From assembly GCA_009602725.1 (NCBI GenBank), contig WELB01000018.1, positions 1,084,271 to 1,095,052 of the forward strand: a stretch of DNA of 10,782 nucleotides, written 5' to 3'. Position 1 is the first letter of the stretch, and every line of letters begins with the position of its first letter. This DNA comes from Spirogloea muscicola (lineage: Eukaryota > Streptophyta > Zygnematophyceae > Spirogloeales > Spirogloeaceae). This document shows positions 1-5,985 of this stretch, piece by piece. The position numbers were made by a program, and so were the translations under genes. The notes beneath the pieces were generated by a model. That model was not told where the DNA came from. It ran no database searches and saw only the letters and a program-made list of their open reading frames with translations.

Positions 1-274
1 CGCCACCGCCAAGCCGCACCGCCGGGCGCCATGGCCAAGCTGGGGCCCAGCTGCGCCGCGGCCGCCGGGCGCCGCTCTCCGTGCAGGCTGTCGCCCGTCG
101 TGGCATGTCCGTAGCCTGAGCCGCTGGCGCCCGCGCTCGTCCCGCGTCCCCGAGCGCGTAGGTTCTGCCGCGGACGCCGGAGCCCTGCGTGGCGTCGAGG
201 GAGCCGACAGGCCGCGGCCGCTGGCCGCCGGCGAGCGGCGCCCCAGCTGGCGGCGGGCTCGCGGCGGCCAGAGC
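1..274 (+). other. 5' region of the CAP gene, start unresolved
   Basis: This is a GC-rich stretch upstream of the first recognisable CAP residues. The frame that enters the CAP domain is open from base 2 through 318, so upstream coding sequence could run in from outside the window, but its Arg/Pro-rich translation matches no family I know. A separate ATG at 31 lies in a strong context (GCGCCATGG) after a CGCC-rich leader resembling the LysM gene's leader. Its frame meets a TAG at 112-114, so it could serve the CAP gene only through a splice, for which I see no convincing donor and acceptor. No signal peptide is visible in any frame here, although secreted CAP proteins normally have one. Confidence 0.4.
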
Positions 275-1273
275 ATGGTCGCCATCCGTCAGTGGCTGGA
301 CGCCCACAACACTGAGAGGCGCGCCCCGCTCTCCCGCGCGCTCTCTCGCGCCGGCTCTCGCTCTCTCGCAAGCCTCATCCTCACTCCTGGGCTCGCGGTC
401 TACCTACCCCTCCCTCCGCCCCCCACTCCCGCCCTCCCTCCCATCACAACACTACTTCCCCTCCCCCCCTCTCCTTGCCTCGCGTCTTCCCTACCCTTCA
501 TCCCTTCTCTCGCTCCCCTCCCACTCCTCTACCACCCTCTCCACTACAGACCGTACTGCTAGCTCCTCATCCAACTCACAGCGTCCCTCACTCACCCTGC
601 ACAATGGGTTCCTCCCTGCAGGCGCAGGTTCTTCAGTGGCCGGCCGCTGCTGTGGAGCAAGGACCTGGCCGCATTTGCACAGCAGCATGCCGATCGCGTC
701 GCGGGCAGCGAGAGCTGCGCCCCCAGCTACAATCCCAGCAATGCGGGCTTTGGCGAGAACGTCTTCTACGGAGTTGTGGGCCACAGCTTCGCCAGGTACC
801 GCACTTGCCTTCTCGCTGCCGCGGTTTCAGCAGAGACCGCAGTGACCGACCCGTGTCTCAGCGGAGCAACTGCTGGGGCCAGGTACAACGCCCGCTCTGC
901 GACGCAGGCGTGGATCGAGCAGGGCAAGGTGTACGACGAGGACGCAAACGCGTGCATGGTAGGCCAGGACTGCGCGGCATTCCTCCAGGTGGTGTGGCGC
1001 AACACCACCGCCTTTGGCTGCGCAGAGGTGACCACCCTGTCGATCCTCGTCAACCCGCTGCGTCAACCTCCCGCAGCGCACGTACAGTTGACTGCCTGTC
1101 AAAGTCGGCCTTCTGGGCCAGCCGGGGTTGTGATGTTCTCGCATGCAGTGGGGCGTGTGTCGCTGCAGGCACTGTGCCCGTACACTGGTGGCGACATCAA
1201 CGGCACTGCACAGTACTTCGTGTGCAACTACTGGCCTGCAGCCGCCGTGGTGGACGGCACGAGGCCCTACTGA
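275..1273 (+). CDS. CAP-superfamily (SCP/PR-1-like) protein, four exons, N-terminus uncertain
   Basis: Proposed exons are 275-318, 628-795, 883-1027 and 1169-1273, giving 462 nt or 153 residues from the ATG at 275, ending in TGA. CAP proteins are usually secreted cysteine-rich alpha-beta-alpha sandwich proteins with defence, lipid-binding or unknown roles. Visible hallmarks in order are QWLDAHNTER (first helix), LLWSKDLAAFAQQHAD, GFGENVFYG (the GEN motif), QAWIEQGKVYDEDANAC, LQVVWRNTTAFGCAE (CAP signature 1) and YFVCNYWPA (CAP signature 2). Cysteines fall at the usual places (SESC, NAC, QDC, FGC, ALC, FVC). Each splice was chosen because it restores normal spacing between these motifs. The canonical His of the HYTQVVW motif is Ala (CAAFLQVVW), and other metal-site residues are not evident. 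The ATG at 275 starts inside the domain, so a signal-peptide exon is probably missing. No TGTAA signal is seen between 1274 and 1880. Confidence 0.8.
319..627 (+). other. CAP intron 1, pyrimidine-rich, probably GC-AG
   Basis: No GT donor occurs between the HNTE codons and base 396. The only donor that keeps the family spacing is AG|GC at 318/319. The intron is a long C/T-rich low-complexity tract (about 340-560) and contains in-frame stops. Two acceptors six bases apart fit: AG at 620-621 and AG at 626-627. Both keep the frame and differ by two Arg codons. GC-AG introns are a known minor class in eukaryotes. The call rests on family alignment, not transcript data. Confidence 0.6.
796..882 (+). 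other. CAP intron 2, 87 nt, bounded by a 9-bp direct repeat
   Basis: GT donor at 796 and AG acceptor at 881-882. The nonamer GCCAGGTAC occurs at 791-799 and again at 878-886, so both exon-intron junctions carry the same sequence. Removing 87 nt brings GENVFYGVVGHSF next to ARYNARSATQAW, close to the usual distance from the GEN motif to the following helix. Without splicing the protein would carry a 29-residue, stop-free insert. An acceptor at 860-861 is a weaker alternative. Confidence 0.65.
1028..1168 (+). other. CAP intron 3, 141 nt, stop-free in frame
   Basis: Donor GTGACC at 1028 follows GAG, and the acceptor CTGCAG ends at 1168, phase 0. Splicing gives GCAE-ALCPYTGG, restoring the normal short distance from the VVWRN...GCA motif to the FVCNYWP motif. 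The intron length is a multiple of three and has no stop in the CAP frame, so retention would insert 47 residues. Confidence 0.65.
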
Positions 1274-1878
1274 CGTGCCGCGGGCCTTGTCCTGAGCGAT
1301 TCGAGCACACATTGCATGCCAGAAAGCCCTTGAGCATCTGCGACAGAACCTGCCAGTGCAGAAGTTGGTGCACCAAGTAAAGGAGCCCTCACGTGAGTCT
1401 GTTGCAACAAAGGGCAGCCCTCGGCCGAGTCATGAGCGTGCAGAAGAGCAGAAGAGCAGGCCAAAGCACAAGCCTCAACACCTTGCGGTACACTCCAGCC
1501 ACGAGGATGACCTCGCCAGCACGGATTGGTTGTGAGATGCCAATCTGGATTGCAGGGCTTAGGCAGGTTGTGACCTGCTGTGCAGCTGGCATGATGGGCG
1601 GAACCTCGGTTGCGCCGCAGCCACCTGGCAGACCCGTCCACTGCCAAGAGGACATTGCTGCCGCGAATTTGTAGTTACCAACATCAAGCCCTCTAGCTCT
1701 TTGGGACGGTGACAATCATGTGCAGCACCAGCTCCAAGGGTCCTCCGCGGTTGCTGCTGAGGCTGGAGATATGCAGCTCACGAGGTTGTAGCTGCTGCAT
1801 CCTGCATCAGCCACTTGGCTTCCCCGCCCGCAACCCCCCCTCCCCCCCCCCTTAAACGAGTGCTCTAGTCGGACGGTG
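1274..1878. other. Spacer, including the CAP 3' UTR; no gene recognised
   Basis: Small overlapping ORFs on both strands resemble no family and have no splice context I can support. The proximal part is presumably the 3' UTR of the CAP gene, but the green-algal TGTAA signal is absent. A long C-rich run near 1834-1851 immediately precedes the first retroelement fragment. Confidence 0.5.
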
Positions 1879-2138
1879 CGATGGCTCGAGCTGCTCAACC
1901 AGCTCCTGCGCCACCCCATCTCCCGCCACTTCCACGGGGAGCCGGTGGACTTCCATGCAGCCGGACGTCTTGCGCAGGTGTATCGCATGCGCTTGGCCGT
2001 CTCGCTGCAGCGGTCCATGGCTCGCGCGTTGCATCTTTGCGCCGGTCGAGCCCTTGCTGCCGCCTCTGGCCCTAGCCAGGGGCCCGCTACCAGGAGCCCA
2101 GTTTCTCTGACCTGCGGCTGCTCAGCAGGGGTTACTGA
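1879..2138 (+). pseudogene. Retroelement ORF C-terminus, copy 1 (5'-truncated, frameshifted)
   Basis: The translation LELLNQLL...GEPVDFHAAG, then AQVYRMRLAVSLQRSMARAL, then AGRALAA aligns with the minus-strand copy at 4647-5321. The last residues, SDLRLLSRGY plus TGA (2100-2138), sit in a different frame, so at least one frameshift lies between about 2070 and 2100. The upstream part of the ORF is absent, as expected for a 5'-truncated non-LTR copy. The function is inferred from the longer copy: the end of a LINE-type polyprotein downstream of an endonuclease-like domain. Synonymous codons differ extensively from copy 3, so the copies come from diverged source elements. Confidence 0.65.
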
Positions 2139-2266
2139 GTGCTTCGTAGCTGCTAAATTCCTTTTGTGCTTGACTGCTTTTACGCATCCCCCAGCCCCTT
2201 CGAATCCTGTTCTTTTTGGGCTGGCCGTTCCCAGCCCCTATCCTCACGGGCGAGCACTTCTCTCTA
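2139..2266 (+). repeat. Retroelement 3' UTR and tail of copy 1 (subfamily A-like)
   Basis: It follows the copy 1 stop codon directly. It carries CCCCTTCGAA, then TTCTTTTTGGGCTGG, a hairpin of GGGCTGG (2218-2224) with CCAGCCC (2231-2237), then GGGCGAGCACTTCT at the 3' end. This links the hairpin tail physically to the ORF fragment in the expected order. Confidence 0.65.
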
Positions 2267-3227
2267 GTTGGGGCATTAGCGATCCACACAGCACCAGCAC
2301 TCTCTAAGACGGCCCAATACACCGCCCAGGACACAAGGCCCAAGTCACCGCCCAGGACGTAGGTGCTCGATGCTAGGCAGAGCGTGTATATGTTTTGTGA
2401 GATGATTCTCACAGTTGCAGGCAATGTTTTGGGGTGCGTTTGCGCTAGTCTTGCAGATTTGCCACTAAAGCCGAGCTCTAGCAGAATTTGGGCGAAGTGC
2501 GTTGGCATTTGAGGGAGAGCGCCGGTCGTTGCCAGCGGTGATCGCGCGTGCCAAGTCGCCTGCGGTAAGCAGGTTGACAATGCTCTGCAGAGGGCGGTGA
2601 CCACGTGAGTCTGGCCCAACTCGCGGCTTCTGAGTAGAGGGTCAACAAATGCGGTAGCGCTTAAATGAAAGCCCCTCCCAAGAGGACGAATGCAGTCAGC
2701 CACTGCAGACCAAATGCTGCATACTTGTACCACACGTTCCAGTAGTTCTCCCAGAATGAGAAGTGTATTTTCGTTCTTCCCAAGACGTTACGGGCAGTCA
2801 TTGTTCGAATCACTCAGAGTGGTACAAATCTTTATAAGATCACTTGCAACGACCAGGTGGAACACCCCAGCAGACAGCAGAAGTGATGGTACTATACACG
2901 TGCATTTTCTTAGAACTTCTGGCATGTCTTACAAATGACACATTGAAGAAAGTCCCAGTGTCCTTCTTGGTTCAGGTATAGGGATATGAGCCAAGCCACT
3001 GCGCATGAAGCACTTGCACACACAGCCGAAGTCCTCGCCGTGTAGCACCACCATCAGGCGGTTAGTCCACCTCCTGCACCAGCCCGCAAATGCTCCAAGA
3101 GGGGCGCAGCTACAACCTCCTCGAGCCAGCCAGCAGCAATGTTCGGCAATGGGCTGTGGCAACAAGAAGCAGCAAGGCTGCCTCACTGTGGGCTTCAGCG
3201 GTCAAAAGTAGCTCTATAAACGGGGCG
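2267..3227. other. Spacer with lower GC; one small minus-strand ORF of note
   Basis: This stretch is less GC-rich than the genes on either side. ORFs on the minus strand at 2122-2733 and 2929-3186 have no recognisable domain, and the first runs into the copy 1 tail. The only part that reads like a real protein is the 46-codon aromatic-rich ORF at 2661-2801. A minus-strand TGTAA lies at 2929-2933. Confidence 0.4.
2661..2801 (-). CDS. Small aromatic-rich membrane ORF, 46 aa, or a terminal exon
   Basis: ATG at 2801-2799 and TAA at 2663-2661. It contains HFSFWENYWNVWYKYAAFG followed by LQWLTAFVLLGGAFI, that is, a tryptophan/tyrosine-rich face running into one hydrophobic segment of about 17 residues that ends the protein. 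The composition is typical of small single-pass organellar membrane subunits, but I cannot assign a family. It could be the last exon of a larger minus-strand gene (an AG lies within GGAAG just after the start) or chance. No upstream exon was found. Confidence 0.25.
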   Translation of the reverse strand: MTARNVLGRTKIHFSFWENYWNVWYKYAAFGLQWLTAFVLLGGAFI

Positions 3228-3266
3228 AGGGCTGTGAATAGCCAGCCCAGAAAAGATCGAACAAGG
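3228..3266 (-). repeat. Hairpin tail, subfamily C
   Basis: The minus strand reads TTCTGGGCTGGCTATTCACAG then CCCTCGCCCC, with GGGCTG/CAGCCC able to pair. The downstream sequence (TTTATAGAGCTACTTTT) resembles the ends of the other subfamily C tails. Confidence 0.5.
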
Positions 3267-3378
3267 AGTCGGGCAGAGTATGATGCTGAGGAAAGCAAGC
3301 ACTATTGAGGAATGTAAGTACTGATCCTACTGAACGCAGCGGCCCTTCAGAATCGAAAGGGAGGGATGAAGCTTTTTC

Positions 3379-3405
3379 AAAGTGGGCGATGGCTGTGAAA
3401 ACAGA
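3379..3405 (-). repeat. Eroded hairpin tail, subfamily C
   Basis: The minus strand reads TTTTCACAGCCATCGCCCAC then TTTGAAAAAG, matching the second half of the tail. The GGGCTGGC half is lost. This is probably an older copy. Confidence 0.3.
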
Positions 3406-3702
3406 GGGGCGCGCGCGGTGCTCATGAGGAAGGGAAGCCAACCCTAGCCAGCACACCATTGTGAAGTAAACCAAGACAGTCCAGAAGGGGCTACAGTGAT
3501 AGGACGAAAAGTACAACTGAAGGGGAACTCTAGCACCCACGAGTGAGCACATTCGTTTTCGAAGACTTATCTGGGCAGCCGGAGCACCACCACGCAAGCC
3601 AGTGGCCTGGCTTAGTGCGCCCTCACTAGAGCCTGGATTTGCTGCAACTATGCAAGAGCCGCACTCTGCGACCAGCAACCAGTGCAAAAGAAGCAACTCT
3701 TC

Positions 3703-3745
3703 CAGAGGGGCGATGGCTGTGGAAGGCCATCCCAACAGAGTGGGC
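3703..3745 (-). repeat. Hairpin tail, subfamily C
   Basis: The minus strand reads ACCTTGCCCACTCTGTTGGG then ATGGCCTTCCACAGCCATCG and CCCCTCTGGAAGAG. It has the same layout as the tail at 10199-10262, including the CTGGAAGAG end. Confidence 0.5.
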
Positions 3746-3779
3746 AAGGTCCGCAGGTGCCGAGAAGAGAGACTCGTCC

Positions 3780-3835
3780 AGTAGGGCGATGGCTCGGATT
3801 GGCCAGCCCAGAAGAAAAGAAGGACAAAGTCCGAG
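3780..3835 (-). repeat. Hairpin tail, subfamily C, about 77 bp from the previous one
   Basis: The minus strand reads GGACTTTGTCCTTC, TTCTGGGCTGGCC, then GAGCCATCGCCCTACTGGACG. It has the same orientation as the tail at 3703-3745 and lies at a regular spacing, which suggests tandem insertion. Confidence 0.5.
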
Positions 3836-3904
3836 GAGGGGTCAGAAAAGCGTAAAAGCACACAGCGACTAGCGTGGCCACTGCCGGAGAGCACTATGAA
3901 GCCT

Positions 3905-3962
3905 TTGTCCTTTCTTTTTGGGCTGGCTTTGCCAGCCCCTCTTCTCTATAGGCGAGCACTTT
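3905..3962 (+). repeat. Hairpin tail, subfamily A, perfect stem
   Basis: CTTTTTGGGCTGGC, TTT, GCCAGCCC, then CTCTTCTCTATAGGCGAGCAC. The stem GGGCTGGC (3920-3927) pairs perfectly with GCCAGCCC (3931-3938) around a three-base loop. Confidence 0.6.
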
Positions 3963-4016
3963 CTTTATGAAGCCCCTCTTTTCTTTTTTTCTATGGGCGA
4001 GCACTTCCTTATGAAG
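3935..4016 (+). repeat. Tandem duplication of the subfamily A tail end
   Basis: AGCCCCTCTT...GGCGAGCACTTTCTTTATGA occurs at 3935-3970 and again, with a longer T-run and GGGCGAGCACTTCCTTATGA, up to 4016. Both units end in ATGAAG. It looks like a local duplication or a second insertion at the same point. Confidence 0.5.
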
Positions 4017-4049
4017 CAGGGTAGATTCTTTCTTATCGGCATCAGGGAA

Positions 4050-4077
4050 AGGAGGACGCTTCCAGGAGGACGCTTCT
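4050..4077 (+). repeat. Two-copy 14-bp tandem repeat
   Basis: AGGAGGACGCTTCC at 4050-4063 is followed directly by AGGAGGACGCTTCT at 4064-4077. No function is apparent. Confidence 0.6.
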
Positions 4078-4093
4078 GCTAATCAATTGTAGG

Positions 4094-4159
4094 CCCCTCC
4101 AAACGTGTCAATCTTTTTGGGCTGGCTTTTTGCAGCCCATTTGAAGTGCCACTTCTTTC
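4094..4159 (+). repeat. Hairpin tail, subfamily B
   Basis: CCCCTCCAAACGTGTCAATC, TTTTTGGGCTGGCTTTTTG, CAGCCCATTTGAAGTGCCAC, then TTCTTTC. It points into the opposite-strand tail that follows within about 10 bases. Confidence 0.6.
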
Positions 4160-4168
4160 AGTAGAGAG

Positions 4169-4222
4169 AGGAGTGCTCGCCCATAGAGAAGAGGGCTGGC
4201 AAAGCCAGCCCAAAAAGAGGGA
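4169..4222 (-). repeat. Hairpin tail, subfamily A, minus strand
   Basis: The minus strand reads CTCTTTTTGGGCTGGC, TTT, GCCAGCCC, then TCTTCTCTATGGGCGAGCAC. A perfect 8-bp stem is formed by 4193-4200 and 4204-4211. It is arranged tail to tail with the copy at 4094-4159. Confidence 0.6.
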
Positions 4223-4284
4223 GGCTGAAGCAGGCCAATACTCTGTCTGTGAGAAAGCAAGCGCGGCCAGATTGACTGGTGGCT

Positions 4285-4364
4285 GGGAGAGGCCAGCCCA
4301 AAAGGAATGGACAAGGACAGAAGAATCCTGGGTGCTAAGTACTAAGATAGCAGCAAGGGAACTC
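4285..4364 (-). repeat. 3' UTR and tail of ORF copy 4
   Basis: It continues on the minus strand from the conserved stop position of copy 4. It contains GTCCTTGTCCATTCC and TTTTGGGCTGGCCTCTCCC, then AGCC. The early part (GAGTTCCCTTGCTGCTATC) resembles the copy 1 UTR at the same place. Confidence 0.5.
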
Positions 4365-4499
4365 TCACTAACCTCTAGTCAGAAGATGCAAGTCTGACTA
4401 GCTCGACGGCGGAAAGACGTCGCCCTGACGGTAGCCGGAGGCCGCAGCCAAAGCGCGGCCGGCGCGCAGGTGAACCGCGAAGGCCAGGGACCGCTGCAA
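4365..4499 (-). pseudogene. Retroelement ORF C-terminus, copy 4 (5'-truncated, nonsense)
   Basis: The minus-strand translation is LQRSLAFAVHLRAGRALAAA then SGYRQGDVFPPSS, a TAG at 4400-4398 where other copies have Leu, SDLHLLTRG, and a second TAG just before the conserved TGA (4367-4365). It is the same region as AAGSGFRQGDSFPAASLSD in the copy at 4647-5321. The copy begins abruptly in the LQR codons, directly after the tail of the neighbouring element, so it is 5'-truncated and joined head to tail. Confidence 0.65.
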
Positions 4500-4503
4500 A
4501 GAG

Positions 4504-4646
4504 AGAAGTGGCACTCCCAATGGGGGCAAGGGCTGCGAAAAGCCAGCCCAAAAAGAATTCACAAAGGTTCAGAGGGGCCTAAGAGCGGTGAGCAGCTACA
4601 AAGGGGCCTGAGGATGCTATGGTAAAACAGGGGGAGGATGGATCAC
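4504..4646 (-). repeat. 3' UTR and tail of ORF copy 2 (subfamily B)
   Basis: It runs from the copy 2 stop to GGGAGTGCCACTTCT. Landmarks are CATCCTCCCCCTGTTTTACC, CCCCTTTGTAGCTGCTCACC, TCTGAACCTTTGTGAATTC and TTTTTGGGCTGGCTTTTCGC. It is nearly identical to 6002-6154 on the plus strand; I count about four substitutions and one 4-nt indel. Confidence 0.7.
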
Positions 4647-5321
4647 TCAGTAATTACGAGTGAGGAGCCTCAGATCCGACAGACTAGCTGCCGGGAAGCT
4701 ATCACCCTGACGAAAGCCAGAGCCCGCAGCGAGAGCACGGCCAGCTCGCAGATGCAGAGCGTGGGCCATGGAGCGCTGCAGGGATACAGAGAGGCGCGTC
4801 CGGTAGACCTGCGCCCACGAGCCAGCGGCGTTGAAGTCGGCTGGCTCGCCGCGTCTGCGGGACACAGCCCGCCGCGCAAGCCTAGCCAGCAAGTCAAGCA
4901 ACTGGGAGCCAAGAGCCCCGTGTACGTCCACCGCCAAGGGGACGAACTCGTCGGCAGGTGGGTGGTCGGAGTGCTTGGCCGCCTTGCAGCGAGCGGCCTT
5001 TTCTCTTTCGAGGCAGCGTGGCCTGCCCGCGAGGCAGAGAGCCCCAGGTTGGAGCGGTCGACCACATCGGTGGTGACTACATCGGCTATGATCCGCGCGC
5101 CACCTCCGGGCGTGAACGCACCAGGTCAACACGACGCGTATGGTGTCCGTCAGCCCCTCTCGAGGATGGGCATGACCGAGGCGTTCTCCATCGCCACCGT
5201 GTAGCCCGCCTCCTGAAAGATCCCGAACATAGCATCACGCAAGAGGTCGTGCGCAGCTGTTCGTTCGCCTCCAGTGGCGCAGCGGAGGAGATGCGCCGCC
5301 AGCTCCGCCGCTGCAAAGAGA
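4647..5321 (-). pseudogene. Non-LTR retroelement ORF 3' part, copy 2: endonuclease-like domain, frameshifted
   Basis: Read on the minus strand in three frames, the pieces are, in order: HLLRC (5293-5279, the last two ligands of a zinc knuckle); AAHDLLRDAM...EAGYTVAMENAS (Glu at 5188-5186); TRRVDLV (Asp at 5127-5125); IIADVVTTD (Asp at 5083-5081 and 5068-5066); EKAARCKAAKH (about 5000-4970); FVPLAVDVHGALG; GEPADFNAAG; AQVYRTRLSVSLQRSMA; SDLRLLTRNY; then TGA (4649-4647). The order of zinc knuckle, E, RxxD, D and K fits the restriction-like (PD-(D/E)XK) endonuclease region that follows reverse transcriptase in some LINE clades. That assignment comes from motif memory. At least two frameshifts break it, and the reverse transcriptase part is missing, so it is a dead 5'-truncated copy. 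Confidence 0.6.
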
Positions 5322-5350
5322 TAGCCCAAAAAGAATGGAGAGGCCAGCCC
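5322..5350 (-). repeat. Rearranged tail fragment
   Basis: The minus strand reads GGGCTGGCCTCTCC and then ATTCTTTTTGGGCT, which is the two halves of a tail in swapped order. It sits between the tail at 5357-5444 and the 5' end of ORF copy 2. Confidence 0.4.
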
Positions 5351-5356
5351 ATACGG

Positions 5357-5444
5357 AAGAAGTGGCACTCCCAATGGGGGCAAGGGCTGCGAAAAGCCAG
5401 CCCAAAAAGAATTCACAAAGGTTCAGAGGGGGCCTAAGAGCGGT
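5357..5444 (-). repeat. Hairpin tail, subfamily B, 5'-truncated
   Basis: It matches the copy 2 3' UTR from ACCGCTCTTAGGCC to GGGAGTGCCACTTCTT. Homology stops at about 5444, where TAAGAATG replaces the expected GAGCAGCTAC, so the copy has lost everything upstream. Confidence 0.65.
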
Positions 5445-5487
5445 AAGAATGAAGAAAGTGGGTGGGAAGGAGTCCCGTACCTGACAA

Positions 5488-5605
5488 AGAAGTGGCACTC
5501 CAAATGGGCGCAAGGGAGAGCCACTTCTCTTTCAAATGGGGGCAAGGGCTGTGATAAGCCAGCCCAAAAAAGAATTGACAAGGGTTCGGAGGGGCCGAAG
5601 AGAAT
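5488..5605 (-). repeat. Hairpin tail with an internal inverted repeat
   Basis: The minus strand contains CCCCTCCGAACCCTTGTC, TTTTGGGCTGGCTTATCAC, then AGCCCTTGCCCCCATTTG. The tail end is partly doubled: AGAAGTGGC (5488-5496) and GCCACTTCT (5520-5528) form a perfect 9-bp inverted repeat. Confidence 0.55.
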
Positions 5606-5661
5606 CCGCAAAGAGAATGAGAGATGCCAAAATGAGCGCTTGCCAGCTCCTCTTCTCTGCC

Positions 5662-5706
5662 TCCCTGGCCCAGGTATTCCGGATGCGGCTCTCCGTGTCC
5701 CTCCAA
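5662..5706 (+). pseudogene. Retroelement ORF fragment, copy 3
   Basis: It encodes SLAQVFRMRLSVSLQ, matching LAQVYRMRLAVSLQ of copy 1. Over 14 codons there are about ten synonymous codon differences but only two amino-acid changes (Y/F, A/S). Homology fades after LQ into a mosaic of tail pieces. Only a short piece survives. Confidence 0.5.
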
Positions 5707-5715
5707 CTGCTAGCC

Positions 5716-5791
5716 CACCCTTCTCTATGGGAAGAAAGTGCTCTGTGATAAGCCAGCCCATATTCTCAATGGGCGAGCCCTTCTCCTCTGT
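5716..5791. repeat. Mosaic of tail fragments in both orientations
   Basis: CTTCTCTATGGG (plus, subfamily A) is followed by GAAAGTGCTC and GTGATAAGCCAGCCC (minus sense), then TTCTCAATGGGCGAGCCCTT (plus). It is best explained by nested insertions or rearrangement. Confidence 0.4.
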
Positions 5792-5925
5792 TTGTACTAA
5801 TGTCATCTTAGGTACCTTAGATTAGGTCTCCGTATTATGTAGCATTGTTTAGTCTGCACTCGACTCTGCCTGAACAATGTATTGGCTTGAATTGGCCTCC
5901 CTTTCAATTCATGCGCCCCGCGCGC
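5792..5925. other. AT-richer spacer
   Basis: It separates tail fragments. No gene or structured element is seen. Confidence 0.4.
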
Positions 5926-5963
5926 CTTCTCTCTCTCTCTGTGGGCGAGCACTTTCTTCCCAG
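5926..5963 (+). repeat. 3' end of a subfamily A tail
   Basis: It consists of CTTCTCTCTCTCTCTGTGGG and then CGAGCACTTTCTTCC. Only the terminal part is present; the hairpin is absent. Confidence 0.45.
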
Positions 5964-5985
5964 AAAATGGGGCGGGGCCTGTGGT

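Noticed and set aside
475-1380. 301-codon plus-strand ORF over the CAP gene
   Set aside because: It is Arg/Cys-rich in a different frame from the CAP domain. It is a GC-rich shadow of the exons and introns.
2122-2733. 203-codon minus-strand ORF
   Set aside because: Its end is the antisense of the copy 1 tail, and the rest matches no family. A hydrophobic stretch near its middle was not enough to call a gene.
3214-3894. 226-codon ORF on the minus strand
   Set aside because: It runs through several subfamily C tails (repeated FWAG.SQPSP-like peptides) and has no domain. It is an open frame across repeats.
3920-3938. GGGCTGGC hairpin followed by T/C-rich sequence as a bacterial-type terminator
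   Set aside because: The DNA is eukaryotic, and the T-run precedes the stem in every copy. The element is a repeated retroelement tail.
4638-5204. 188-codon plus-strand ORF opposite the endonuclease-like region
   Set aside because: It is antisense to ORF copy 2, whose minus-strand motifs are clear. No plus-strand signature.
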